DNA of 64,000 bases from Cryptomeria japonica (GCF_030272615.1 NW_026729150.1:1-64000); one strand, 5' to 3'; positions 15,954 to 27,527 are shown, counted from the first letter of the stretch. The notes: generated by a model not told the origin, from the sequence alone. Made by a program: numbers and translations.

Positions 15954-18068
15954 TTACATGGACATGAATTCAGCGCGTGGACCATTTCCAATCGAGGGGT
16001 GATGTTCTGAATGGTATAAAAGAGGCATGGACATGACTTCGGTGCGCGAACCAGTAGAAGGAGAAGAAACTGATACAGATGATACAGATGTACCTGTAAT
16101 GCCGGATGAGGTCGACGTCATAGAAGTTCCATACCCGGTCGGCATCGACGACGAGTGAAGGATGGCACTGTCATATACAGCTACAGGCAAATTCAGAGGA
16201 ATATTTGGCAACTGGGCTTCAAATTTCAAAATCTTTACCACCTCTTTCATTTTAGGTCTCGCTTTTGGATCAGGATGAGAACACAACAATCCCAGCAACA
16301 GCAGCCGCTCCATTTCCTTGCCTTTGAAATTCCCTTCCAATTTTTTATCTGCTGAATCCAAGAGCCTCCCCTGGCTATACAAATTCCAAACCCATTCGAC
16401 CAGTCTTTTATCCAAGCTCCGATCCACCGGTCGCCTCCCACAGGCGATTTCTAAAGTGACGGCTCCAAAGCTGAACACATCAGATTCTGTACTGGCCTTT
16501 CCCGTATATACACATTCGGGTGCCAGGTACCCATATGTCCCCGCCACCACGGTCGTATGAGAGGCTGCATGATCGCGTCCCACCAGTCTAGCCAGGCCAA
16601 AATCTCCCAGCTTTGCGTTGAAATCAGAATCCAACAACACATTACTTGCCTTCACGTCTCTGTGCACAACACGCTGTTCCCAATCCTCGTGAAGGTAAAC
16701 AAGAGCAGACGCTATATCACATGCAATGCTGTACCTTCGATCCCAATCCATGACAACCTTTTGCTCTTCGAATAAATAGTTATCCAGACTTCCATTCGGC
16801 AGGAATTCGTACACCAAAAGAAATTCGCCCTTTTGGTGGCACCACCCCAAGAGCTGTACAAGGTTACGATGTCTCAGCTTGCTAATTATGGTCACCTCTG
16901 TAATATATTCTTTCCTTCCTTGTTTCGAACCCTCGGATATTCTCTTTACAGCCACGGACTCATTTGTGGAAGGCAAAATGCCTTTATACACGCCTCCAAA
17001 CCCTCCTTCACCAAGCTTCTCGTCGTCGCTGAAGTTTCTGGTGGCAGCACTGAGCTCAGCATATGAAAACTTGCGGGGGCCTTGAGCAAACCATTCGTCC
17101 AGCTCCACGTCGCTTTCTTCTCTACCCTCGTCACCGGACATTCTTTTTCTGCGATACCAGCTTACGCCAACGAATATGAAACAGCAAAGGACAAACAAGC
17201 TGGCAAAGACTGAAATCAAAACAACTCTTACGGAACCTTCATTTCCAGTGGAGATTTCCCAAGAGTATTTAGACGAGAAATTCCAAGAGTAAATTGTGTG
17301 GGTTTCGCTTGCCGATCCAGTGGAAGCTGAAAGCCCAACTTTGACGTTCTCCGGTACAAACTTGCTGAGATCTATTTTATACGACAAGATTGGGGTTCCT
17401 GGTTTAGAGATGTTACTGGTATTACCAGAGGGGTTATATAAAAGAAATACCTGGATCTGCTTTGCTCCGCCATCGTAATCCACCCATGCGTCCCATTTGT
17501 TCTCGTTCGAGAGAGTCTCGCTGGCAAGCCAATTGCCTGTAGTTTGGTTCAGTGAAACGGTCTCATTAGAATCTGCTGAATTGACGTCGATTCCCACATG
17601 GTTGTCATCCGGGTCGAAATTGTTCTTGTATGTGTCGAACTCAACAGCAACTATCTGATTAGATGAATTTCCGTCGATTATCCGGTTAAACAGGCCTAGC
17701 CACTTCCCAGACGAGTTGACAGGCGGTTCAGCGTCGAAGGGGGCTATGAAAAAAGTGATTCCATCCCCGCCAGAACTGTGTCGCTGAATGCGGAACTGAA
17801 AATGTGAAGTGAAATTTGCCAGCGCCTGAGAAGAGCTATCCCACATAGGAATCGGCTCATTGTAAGTGGCCCAACCAATACTCGAACCCAGGTTACTCTT
17901 GTATTCATTTTTGGTGAGATCTATCGCACCGTCTTTAAAAACAGTGTCGTTGTACTTTACTAAATTGTCTTGAGGAGGAAAAGTAAAGTTGACAGTTCCT
18001 GCCTGTGCGACAAAAATCGAAGCAAAGACAACAACGAAGCACAGAGGGTGAAGAGAAATCAGAGCCAT
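15954..18068 (-). CDS. L-type lectin-domain receptor-like kinase
   Basis: Intact single-exon 704-residue gene. Residues 1-23 are a signal peptide. About 24-270 form a legume-lectin domain with the conserved EFDTY (E143, D145, Y147) and HVGID (H157) metal/sugar-site region and many N-glycosylation sequons. About 282-304 is one membrane span followed by basic YRRKR. The cytoplasmic kinase has glycine loop GEGGFGGV (353-360), catalytic K375, HRD (469-471) with N476, DFG (489-491) and APE (517-519), so it should be an active RD kinase. The tail (about 645-704) is Ser/Thr-rich and ends PSIGNGP...FMSM. It should sit in the plasma membrane and sense extracellular carbohydrate or damage signals; LecRK members act in immunity and stress, but the ligand is unknown. 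Length and single-exon structure fit the family. The start is the first in-frame ATG and gives the signal peptide. Related fragments lie at 18.83-19.08 kb and 31.3-32.2 kb. Confidence 0.95.
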   Translation of the reverse strand: MALISLHPLCFVVVFASIFVAQAGTVNFTFPPQDNLVKYNDTVFKDGAIDLTKNEYKSNLGSSIGWATYNEPIPMWDSSSQALANFTSHFQFRIQRHSSGGDGITFFIAPFDAEPPVNSSGKWLGLFNRIIDGNSSNQIVAVEFDTYKNNFDPDDNHVGIDVNSADSNETVSLNQTTGNWLASETLSNENKWDAWVDYDGGAKQIQVFLLYNPSGNTSNISKPGTPILSYKIDLSKFVPENVKVGLSASTGSASETHTIYSWNFSSKYSWEISTGNEGSVRVVLISVFASLFVLCCFIFVGVSWYRRKRMSGDEGREESDVELDEWFAQGPRKFSYAELSAATRNFSDDEKLGEGGFGGVYKGILPSTNESVAVKRISEGSKQGRKEYITEVTIISKLRHRNLVQLLGWCHQKGEFLLVYEFLPNGSLDNYLFEEQKVVMDWDRRYSIACDIASALVYLHEDWEQRVVHRDVKASNVLLDSDFNAKLGDFGLARLVGRDHAASHTTVVAGTYGYLAPECVYTGKASTESDVFSFGAVTLEIACGRRPVDRSLDKRLVEWVWNLYSQGRLLDSADKKLEGNFKGKEMERLLLLGLLCSHPDPKARPKMKEVVKILKFEAQLPNIPLNLPVAVYDSAILHSSSMPTGYGTSMTSTSSGITGTSVSSVSVSSPSTGSRTEVMSMPLLYHSEHHPSIGNGPRAEFMSM

Positions 18069-18119
18069 GAGTACCCTGGCAGTATGTGTGCCGAGACTGA
18101 GAGAGACTTAAGGCAGAAC

Positions 18120-18129
18120 GTATATAAAA
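18120..18129 (-). promoter_or_regulatory. Possible TATA box of the receptor kinase
   Basis: A TATATA core (minus strand ...tttttatata) sits about 52-60 bases upstream of the ATG. It would imply a very short leader of 20-30 bases. A weak call, since the surroundings are AT-rich. Confidence 0.3.
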
Positions 18130-18310
18130 AAGTAATCAGGCTTGACCGGGTCATAGTCGACAACAAAACGCTTCGTCACTTCATTGCAGGCACAGTTGTA
18201 GATCCGCAAAATGGGGGTAAACGCAGAATTTTCCTCCCTAATCCGCGTTCAAAGGATCACAAATATAGAAGTGGCCAGTCAAAATAGGCAACTACCACGG
18301 ATATATAAAA

Positions 18311-18595
18311 ATCAAATTGATTACTATATAGAAATCAGACACAATCAAATTGATTAGTATGTAGAAATCAGAATGCATTATTTACCATATTTATTATTCA
18401 ATTTTTAAAATAGAATAAATCAGAGTACAACTTTATTTTTAGCAACAAAAGAAAACATCAAACAAAAAGTTGTCTGAGACTAGCAGACACAATCAGACAC
18501 AATCAAATTGATTACTGTGTAGAAATTAGAATTTATCATTCACCATCTTTATTATTCAATTTAAAAAATAGAATAAATCAGAATACAACTTTTTA
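18311..18595 (+). repeat. Dispersed direct repeat upstream of the receptor kinase
   Basis: A segment beginning acacaatcaaattgatta and ending in aatagaataaatcag(a)gtacaactt occurs at about 18,340-18,433 and 18,497-18,593 with few differences. A shorter partial copy of its start (atcaaattgattactata) is at 18,311. It lies between the gene's promoter and the inverted 3' fragment. Confidence 0.75.
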
Positions 18596-18834
18596 TTTAT
18601 TTTCAATTAATTAAAAAAATACTGTCCACGTCTCATTGTGATCCGACAAGGACATTGATAATACCGCGACTTTCATCGTGTAATTTGTGACCCTTTCATT
18701 GCAAAAATATAGGGCATTTACCCTTATTTATGCGTCCAAATTATTATTAACGATGAGTCGGCCAAGCATGATTACTATCTGATTGTCCTTTTCGGTTTCA
18801 TATTATATTGGTGTAGGGTGGTTTCATATGATCG

Positions 18835-19075
18835 TGAATGGAACTTCTATGACATCGACATCGTCCGGCATTACAAGTACATCGGTATCATCGATCTCGA
18901 TAATGCATACATCATTTTCTTCTCCCACTGGTTCACACAACAAATTTATCTCGAAGCCTCTTTTATACTATTTAGAAGATTACCCCTCCATTGGAAATGG
19001 TCCGGGCCCCAAATTCATGTCCATGTAACATTTGGTAATGGTTTTCTGGAGCTCGTACTAGGGAAACATTTATAA
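18835..19075 (+). pseudogene. Inverted fragment of the receptor-kinase C-terminus and 3' UTR
   Basis: The plus-strand frame at 18,783-19,028 carries the same tail as the intact gene: GTSMTSTSSGIT..., a Ser-rich stretch, then SKPLLYYLEDYPSIGNGP and a terminal FMSM. The match continues past the stop into the 3' UTR (acatttgg...ggttttctggagct). Kinase and lectin domains are absent. Orientation is opposite to the intact gene, whose 5' end faces this piece. It is a partial duplicate, not a gene: the upstream part of the open frame has no homology and no promoter is evident. The tail frame is still open, so the duplication is either recent or was under constraint for a time. Confidence 0.85.
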
Positions 19076-19105
19076 TAAGTGTCACTTAACCAACATTGTA
19101 ATCAG

Positions 19106-19221
19106 TTTCATCAGCAGCAAATATTCTTTACTTCTTTTCTATTTTGTGTTGAGTCTTAGGAAATTTCATCAGCATCAAATATTCTTTACTTCTTTTCTAT
19201 TTTGTGTTGAGTCTTAGGAAA
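19106..19221 (+). repeat. 58-bp perfect-length tandem duplication
   Basis: Units 19,106-19,163 and 19,164-19,221 start tttcatcagca and end gtcttaggaaa. I see one mismatch (cagcag/cagcat), so this is a recent duplication just 3' of the kinase fragment. Confidence 0.95.
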
Positions 19222-20870
19222 TTTCCACAATTTATGATAGTTTAGTCATGTACTTTTTGAAATTATTCATGTAAGCAATTTTTTTAGTTGAAGTTTTGAT
19301 TATATTTTATGATCTACTATCGGAATGAACTGTTTAAAAGTTATTTGCTGTAAACCAACTCTTCTAAACTAACAGGTAATCGATTGCTCCAATATCTTGT
19401 TTGAGGTTGTTTGTAATGGCTTAGCTGTTTGTGTGCATGCTATTTTTAAGAGTTAATGGAGTTTAGTATTTTGGTTGTGGAGTTGTTCCACCAAGAGTCT
19501 AATCTATAATTTAATGAGTGCTCAGGCTTATGTAGCAGTTTTGGTGATCAAACTAATGGGAACAGAGACTCTTGAATGGTCCTTTTCCAATTTGTAAAAA
19601 TAATGTGACTGAATCCTTTCTCATACACTTTATTATTGTCTACATTTTTTAATTTTCTCAACATCTATTGTGCAACAAGGAGATTGTTGAATGTTTCTAT
19701 CTCTAACTAAGTAATGGACTTGTTGCATCGTCATTTTTATACATAAAAGAGTCACAAAGGATTTATCAAGTGCACTTTACTTAGTATTTTTTGATTATTT
19801 CTATTGAAAGGTTGTTTTGAGATGAGTTTTGACTTATTGATTGGGCTTCTTTGGTTAACCATTCATTTATTTAGTTAGTCTTTGTATATATTAAAATTCT
19901 AGAATGAAAAAAAGCAGTAAGAAAACAAGACAATGTATTTATTTATTTAAGGTGTCTCAACCTTTGCAAATCTTAACATTGGCTAATGCATTTATTTATT
20001 AATTTATTATTTGATTTATTGCCTACAAATGTCTAGTCATCTAGTAGGATCCACAGGCTTGGTGGCATCCTACTTGGTGATGACTGCATGACACATGTTG
20101 CACATGTGGAGGTAGGCATCCCACATAAGGATCTTGACAAGTGCTAGCCTATGACAGATTCTATGATAGAATGGACAAGTAGTAGGCAATACCTTTTGCA
20201 TGGAGAGGGTTACAGCGAGTTGTAATAGAATAAGCTAAATATAGTCATTTATGACAGATTCTCTTACAACTGTAAGTGTTGTAAGTTATGACAGCTATAA
20301 GATGTATAAGAGCATCTTTCATACCTTGAAATAGTAAATTTTGAGTGCCCAACTTAGGAGGTTTGAATGGGGAGTCATTTGGAGATGTGCATGTGTCATT
20401 TGCATGATTTTTGGTGACCGAAAAATAGGGCCAAATCTTATGCACGACCCCATTTGATGATTCATCTAGAAGCTTCTTCTTGAGTTTTATATCTCTATAA
20501 AAGGTAGTCTTGAGGAGTGTTAGAGATGCAATGTTTGTAGGTGAAGTGTTATGCTACCGGAATTAATCCAAGTTGTGGGTTGTAGCTGTAAACTCCTATT
20601 TAAGAAGCTAAGTACTGGCATTGTATTGTAAATTTTTTTATTACTGGAATACAAATTACTGTTCTTTTGGACTGTGGGGATTTTTACCCGAAAGGGTTTT
20701 CCCCATGATATATCTTGTGTTCATTGTTTATCTGTATGCATGTTTATTGTCTTTCTATGAATGTGTTTCTATTTCTGTAATAAAAGATTTGTAAGAAAAT
20801 TTGCACTATCTCCCCCACTAGATTAGTTTTAGGAAGTGTTTTCTGCACCTTAGCTTCCTTTCAAAATCTA
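19222..20870. other. Non-coding; right part resembles a copia-type LTR end
   Basis: No gene recognised. From about 20,640 the sequence (ggggatttttacccgaaagggttttcc, then a T-rich stretch and a late 'gtgttttctgcacc...cttcctttc') parallels the last 250 bases of the LTR ending at 6829. It is probably a diverged LTR fragment of a related copia family whose left part is not definable. Confidence 0.4.
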
Positions 20871-21555
20871 CATAGGCAAATCTTTACTCTCTTATTACAC
20901 AAAACATTGTAGAAAGAAACAAAGTCTACTTCACATTAAAACCTATTATATACAACAAATATAATTATGTTTGGGCTCTTCAATGAACTTACTCACAAAT
21001 TCTGCAACTTACCCCTCTCTTGTATGTAGCCAATCACACAAGGGTCTTCTTCCTCCTATCCTACACAAACCCACTTTCCAACCTGCGTAGTGCACACTTA
21101 CTCACCATGCTACCTTGTGTTGTCTCCCTTCCTCCTGATATCACACTTACTCTTTTGCCACTAATCCACATTTGTTCATTTAAATATTCTTTGTTCTATC
21201 AAATAGCTGAATATATTGATGGGTTTTAAATTCCTTTCTAAATGGAGATGTACCATCATTTTTTATTCTTCCTTAATTGGTGTACTTTCTCATTCTTTTT
21301 CCTAACTTTGCTTTTCTATTCAATTCATATTGCTTTGAGTCCATTCATCACTCAAGGCTTGAATAGTTAATACAAGGCACTTCAAATGCATTTTATTTTG
21401 CCTTCATTTAGTCAACATATTGATGAACGTTCTTTCCAATTGATGTCATTCAAATTGCCATTCGATTGGCATTCTTCTCTTTGAACCCCTGTAGTCTATT
21501 TTCTTGTTGAACATTTTCTAATTAACATCTATCTGGAAATTATATTTGATGTAAT

Positions 21556-22214
21556 TGTTAGTGTAGGTTTTTTTATTTCCTTATGTTAGGGGGTATTTAT
21601 TTTTCCTACACATATATTATTAAGCTTGCTTAGGTTATTAGGTGTGGTTAATATGAGGACACGTGGCGGAATACATTAGCTACATGTGTAACTCTCCACC
21701 TCACATGGGTAGTTGAGTTACACACCCTCTTTTGGCTTGTTGTGCCACCTCTCATTACCACTATTTTGTCATTTCCTAAGTGGGTTATGGGGTAGTTGGG
21801 TTTCTCACCCTCTTTTGGCCTTATGTGCCACCTCTTATAACTCCTTTTTTGTTTTCATGTAAGGAGGTTATGCCACATGTTTTGACATTTACCAATTAGG
21901 TAAAAACCTCCGACCTTTTATGGGGTAGTAGGTAAAACCTCCCACTTTTTATGGAGGTGGGAGTTAATGCACCTCTTGGTTGTATATGATATTATTTTTC
22001 TATATAATAAGCAATATACTCTCACCTTCACTAGTTAAGTGATAGCTCAGTGAGAGTCTTCTCTAAATTCTCTTCTTTATCTCTATTTTTCTCTCATATT
22101 AGATTTATCTTCATTTAGTTATTTTGATATTCGATCATCTGTTGCTTGGAGTTGCATGTGATCTATGACCGACATCAGATCCTGGCTCGATTTTGCTTCT
22201 CACAGAATTTAACA
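21556..22214 (+). repeat. 5' LTR of the copia element
   Basis: 659 bp, TG...CA ends. A TATA box candidate (tatataataa) at 22,001-22,010 would start transcription inside the LTR near 22,030. Confidence 0.95.
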
Positions 22215-22227
22215 TGGTATTAGAGCC
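22215..22227 (+). promoter_or_regulatory. Primer-binding site (initiator Met tRNA)
   Basis: TGGTATTAGAGCC starts directly after the LTR and matches the usual plant copia site except for one base (T for C). Confidence 0.9.
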
Positions 22228-23258
22228 ATGTTGTCTGGTATAGCTCATTGCTTTTCTGATTTATTTGAGAGATTTGAGATTGTTAGATAGCTAATATTTT
22301 TCTTAAAAACCAAGTATGCTCTTCTCCTGCATTTTCGTGTGACTTGGAGAATTAGAACAGTTTAAAGGAAAATAAGCTTCTAGTTAAATCTGGTTTTATA
22401 TATCTGTTCTTTGAGATTTGGGTGATTGCAGCATTTTTGGTAATATTGGAGGCTTCTTTAGCATTTCCATAGTGTCTAGAAGGCTTGTGAAAATCATAAG
22501 TGACTTTTATTTCACCAAATTTAGAGTTTGGAGAACACAGTAAAAAAAATCAGAGTGAAATATTTTACTAGAGTTGTTTTCATTTCGGCCCTAGTGTTCT
22601 AACCTCCGTTCATTTTCAGAAAAAAATATTTCTAGGTTTTGTTTCCAGCATCGAAAAACTTCTGGGTTTGGGAGGGGTTTTCTAGAAAATTAATAATTTT
22701 TGCAGAAATCGAGTTTCAACAAGGCTTAAGCCGTTTTTCTATCAGGGAAATTCAGCAACCTTTCTTAAAAGTTGCATAACTTTTGCCTCGAGTGTCAGTT
22801 TTTTGCAAATGAGTACTTGACGGAAAGCTGGAAATGAGAACTCTTCATAATTGTAGGTCTTATTGAAATATTCTACCCTTATTTGTTAGATATTGCAGGT
22901 TGAATCAGCTGCATGTTTTTTTTTTTCCTTCTATAGATCATATCTTTCTTCTCACAACTCTATTTTACAAAAAAAAATAGTTGTTGGAAAGGTATTAAGA
23001 TACATTGAGCAGCTATAAGGCTAATTTTTTTAGATTTTGTGTTAAATTTATATTTATTTAAACTTTCTATTTTGGCCATTAAAGCCTTAGAAAGCATTGT
23101 AATATGATAAAAGCCTTGTAAATGCACTAATTATAAAGTGCCAACCTTGTAATATTTGGGGGGGGGGTGATTTCAAAGACTAGTGGAAAGGGGGGGTGTC
23201 TCTTGTGTCTTCTTTCTTGCACTCTTCTTGACTCTTTGCAATCTTCTTTTCTGCTATC
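22228..23258 (+). other. Untranslated leader of the copia element
   Basis: About 1 kb without a frame of interest. A G10 tract at 23,158 and another G7 near 23,190 precede the gag start. Confidence 0.6.
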
Positions 23259-26200
23259 ATGGATGCATCTACAGTTCCACTTTTAACACCATATAATTAC
23301 TTTGAATGGAAATCTAAGATGATAATATATTTGAAAAGACATGGATATCATCGTGTTATTATGGGACTTGAAACTAAACCTCAAGATGCTGCAGAAAAGA
23401 TTAAATGGTTTGATAAATGTGATGAAGCTTTTGGTACATTGTGCATGTCAATCTCTCCTGACCTTCTTTTTCACATTGAATCTGCTACTACACCAAATGC
23501 AGTATGGACTACTTTGGGAAACCTCTTTGGTAAGCAGGATGAACTAAGAGGTCATCAATTGGAGAATGAACTCACAGGGTTGAATCCAACCAATTTTGAT
23601 ACTATACAAGACTTCTTCACTAAACTTAGGTCTATAAGATTGCAGTTGGAACAATGTGGAACTAAGAAAGATGATAAGCAACTGATCTTGAGTATTCTTT
23701 CTAAGCTTGGTCCTAACTATTCAGTGTTTATTTCTACATTCTATGCTACCAAATGTGCCCTAGGTACCACATTCAAAATGCCTTCCTTAGATGATTTTGC
23801 TGCAAAACTCACTAGGGAGTAGGACAAATTGGTTCAAATGGGTACAATAAAGCCCTCTAAGTCACATGCCTTAGTTGTAAATCAAGGCACAAAAGAACAG
23901 AAAGGGTCTAGTAAGCAAGATAAGAAACAAAAGAACCAAGGAGAGAAGAAGAAAGATCAGAAATCTGCTACCTCAAAAGCAAACAATGAGACCTCTTCAT
24001 CAAAAGGTGAACAACCTAAGAAGGAGAAGGTCAAGTGTTCTTATTGGAAGAGGCCTGGTCATGATGAACATAAGTGTTTAAAGAAACAAATTGATTACCT
24101 TTCAAATCTTCTTGAAAAGAATAATATCAAGGTTCCTGATTCAGTCAAACAGAGTTCATCAGAAGGATCTTCTAAGGACATAGATAAGAGTAAGGGGAAA
24201 GGAAAGGGTAAGGCCCTAGTTGCTATTGCTTCACAACCAAATTCTTGGATAATTGACTCAGGTGCTTCACACCACATGGCTTCTTCAGAAGATGATTTCA
24301 CATCTTTAGAGCCATGTTCTATGCCTTCCATCCTAATGGGTGATGACACTCTTGTTGAAGTGCATGGGAGAGGGTCTGTTGATGTGGGTGAAGGAACATT
24401 TCAAGATGTCCTTTGTGTTCCATCTTTATCAACTAATCTCCTATCTGTTTATCAGATCACTCACACTAGTTCTGGCAAGCGAGTTGAGTTCACACCAGAT
24501 GCAGTGGTAATCAGCGAAATGCATAATGGGTCTACTGTTTCTGTGGGAAAAGAAGATCATCATTCTAGATTATATCAGTTTTCTCACTTTGTTCTTGACT
24601 CTCCTTCAACAGTTTTACTCAATCATGCAGATGAGGTGAGTTGTTTGTGGCATCAACGGTTTGGCCACTTGAACTACCGTTACTTGCAACAACTCAGACA
24701 ACAAGAAATGGTTTTAGGGTTGCCTTCTATGTGATTTTTTGATGGAGTTTGCTAGGGGTGCATTCTTGGTAAGCATCCAGAGTAGAAGTATGATAATGGT
24801 AAAGCTTGGAGAGCTACACAACTATTGGAGCTGGTACATAGTGACTTGGTAGGACCATTTCCACAACCATCTTTCAGCAAGGCTAGATATGTCTTGACAT
24901 TTATTGACGACTTTTCCAGATATACATGGGTTTACTTTCTCAAACAAAAGTCTGAAGTCTTTGAAAATTTTCTAGATTTCAAAGCTTTTGCAGAGAAAAG
25001 TTCATCAAGATTCTACGTACAGATAATGGGGGTGAATATGTTACTAATCAGTTTGAACAGTTTTGTGCTTCAGAAGGTATCAACATGTAGGACACAGTTC
25101 CATATAGTCCTCAACAAAATGGTGTAGCAGAATGAAAGAATAGGTCCTTGAAGGAGATGGCTAATTGTATGATTCACTCCAAGTCTTTGGCACCTCAGTA
25201 TTGGGCAGAGGCCATCAACTATGTGTGTTACATCCAGAACCGAGTTCCTCATAAAGTTGTGAAGGAGGTAACTCCCTTTCAAGCTTGGACTGGTCAAAAA
25301 CCCATAGTTAAACACTTTAGAGTGTTTGGTTCTCTTGCATGGGCCCACATTCCAGCTGAAAAATGCAAGGCTATGGATCCGCAGAGTAAGCCTTGCATAT
25401 TTATTGGATATCCAGATGATGTCAAAGGGTATAGGCTTCTCCATCCCACTACTCATGAGTTGTTCATTAAGAGGAGTGTTCATTTTGAGGAGAGTTCTTC
25501 TAGTTCTTCTCAAACCACTTCTCCATCCACTATCACATTGGAGAAATTGCATTATGATGACAGTTCTTCAGAGGATCTTAATCCTCCTAATCTTGATGAG
25601 GAGTCTTCTTCCTCTACTTCAGATGGTGACAGTGATGATGAGGATTCACATTTCTCTCATAGTCATCATTCAGAGGTTGATGATTCTCCCCCAGACTCTC
25701 CAGCCTCAGTGCCTCTTTGGGGTCGACAAACATTTGAGTCAGCAGGAGATTGGCTTGGTGATCCATTAGATACTAGAAGAACAAGGTCACAATTTCAGCA
25801 AGCTCCACATCTCTTCATTGCTTCAGCTTCTGATCCACAGTCCTTTTGAGAAGCTTCAGGTGTTCCTGAGTGGGATGTTGCAATGCAAGAAGAGTTCAAT
25901 TCCTTGGAAAGGAATCACACATGGGATTTAGTTCCTCTTCCTAAGGGAAGGAAACTTGTTCTATGCAAGTGGATCTATCAAACAAAATTTGTAGCGGATG
26001 GGTCGGTTGATAAGTATAAGGCTCGCTTGGTAGCAAAAGGTTTTTCCCAAGTTCCAGGGGTTGATTACTCTAAGACTTTTGCTCCAGTTGCTAAGATGAA
26101 TTCCATCCAACTTGTTCTTGCTATAGCTGCAGCCCATTGTTGGGAAGTTCATCAGATGGATGTGAAGAGTGCATTTCTTCATGGTGACCTTCAGGAGGAA

Positions 26201-27373
26201 ATCTACATGGAGCAACCATAGGGGTTTGTTAAGGATCCTTCACTTATGTGTCGACTTCGAATGTCTCTCTATGGCCTCAAACAGGCTCCTCGAGCTTGGT
26301 ATGCCAAGATGGACTCATTCCTTCTGATAGTTGGTTTCACTCGGTGCCATTCTGATCTAAACGTATACATTCTGCAGTAGGATGAAACTCTCACATTTCT
26401 GGTTCTCTATGTTGATGACTTGTTACTCACAAGGAGTCACTCATCCACCATCAAAGAAGTGAAAATTGCTCTACATGATAGATTTTTGATGTCAGACTTG
26501 GGTCTTCTACATTACTTCTTGGGAATTGAGATCACTCAATCATCTTCAAGAATCTTCCTTGGACAACCCAAGTATGCACTTGATATGCTCTCCAGATTTC
26601 ACATGGCTGATTGTAAGCCTGCACCTACTCCATTTTTGTCAGGGGTCAAACTTGAGGCTAAGTGCTCTTCACCCTTGGTTGATGGCACTTTATATCGATA
26701 GCTTGTTGGAAGCCTCATTTATTTGACTCATATGAGACCCGACATTTCTTATGCTGTGGGCATGGTCTCTAGATTCATGCAGGAGCCACATGAGTTGCAT
26801 TGGAAAGCAGCTAAGCGGATCCTCCACTACATTTAGGGTACTCACAATTATGGAATTCAGTATGTAGCAGGTGTGGATATTGACTTGGTAGGATATACGG
26901 ATTCAGATTGGGCAGGTGATTCTCAGGATCGCAAGTCTACTTCTGGGTATTGCTTCTCACTTGGTTCTGGTCCAGTTTGTTGGTCGAGCAAGAAGCAGTC
27001 TACAATTGCTCTTTCATCGACAGAGGCCAAGTATCAAGGGGCAGTCAATGCCACCACTGAGGCTATTTGGCTTCAAAATATTCTTACTGAGTTTGGTATT
27101 CCAGTTAGAAAGCCTACCATTATCTTTTGTGATAATCAGAGTGCTATACAGATCTCAAGAAATCCAGTTCATCATCAGAGGACGAAACACATTGAGATAC
27201 ATATGCACTACATTCGAGAGCTAATTCAAGAAGGCATCATTGATCTTAAGTATTATTCTACATTGGAGCAAACTGCAAACATCTTCACCAAACCTTTCAC
27301 CGAAAGTAAGTTCCTTCATTTGCGATCTTTGCTTGGGATGCAAAAGGTGTCTACTTCAGGAGGGGCTTCTTAG
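23259..27373 (+). pseudogene. Copia gag-pol polyprotein, multiply interrupted
   Basis: Reads in order: gag (UBN2-type, from 23,259); zinc knuckle near 24,035-24,080 with its second Cys changed to Trp (CSYW); aspartic protease DSGASHHM near 24,255; GAG pre-integrase (LWHQRFGHLN, 24,650); integrase core from 24,825; RVT_2 reverse transcriptase from about 25,880 with YVDD near 26,412; RNase H (YTDSDWAGD) to 27,373. Frame is constant from 23,259 to about 25,000, shifts once near 25,005, and is then constant to the end. In-frame stops: TAG at 23,820, 24,753, 24,783, 25,088, 26,219, 26,378, 26,699, 26,834; TGA at 24,732, 25,133, 25,847. No TAA. No working enzyme can be made. Confidence 0.95.
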
Positions 27374-27518
27374 TCCTTCATTCTTTCTCTCTCTATTCAG
27401 GGGGGTCTATTCCTCTTATGGGGGGGCTTCTTCTTTTGGGGGGGATATTTATGTACATGGGTACCTAACATGGCCTCATTTGCCAGGACCCATCTTTTCA
27501 CCCACCTAAGCTACGCTT

Positions 27519-27527
27519 AAGGGGGGG
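27519..27527 (+). promoter_or_regulatory. Polypurine tract
   Basis: aaggggggg directly before the 3' LTR; would prime plus-strand synthesis. Confidence 0.9.

Noticed and set aside
16155-17085. Several plus-strand ORFs of 60-80 residues
   Set aside because: Antisense shadows of the receptor-kinase coding sequence.
18783-19028. A separate small secreted or Ser-rich gene
   Set aside because: Its C-terminal 60 residues and 3' UTR match the receptor kinase; the rest has no support.
23150-23200. G-quadruplex candidate from the G10 and G7 tracts before gag
   Set aside because: Only two G-runs, separated by more than 20 bases; not enough for a confident four-run quadruplex.
25070-25552. 160-residue minus-strand ORF
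   Set aside because: Antisense of copia integrase; sense strand carries the domain motifs.
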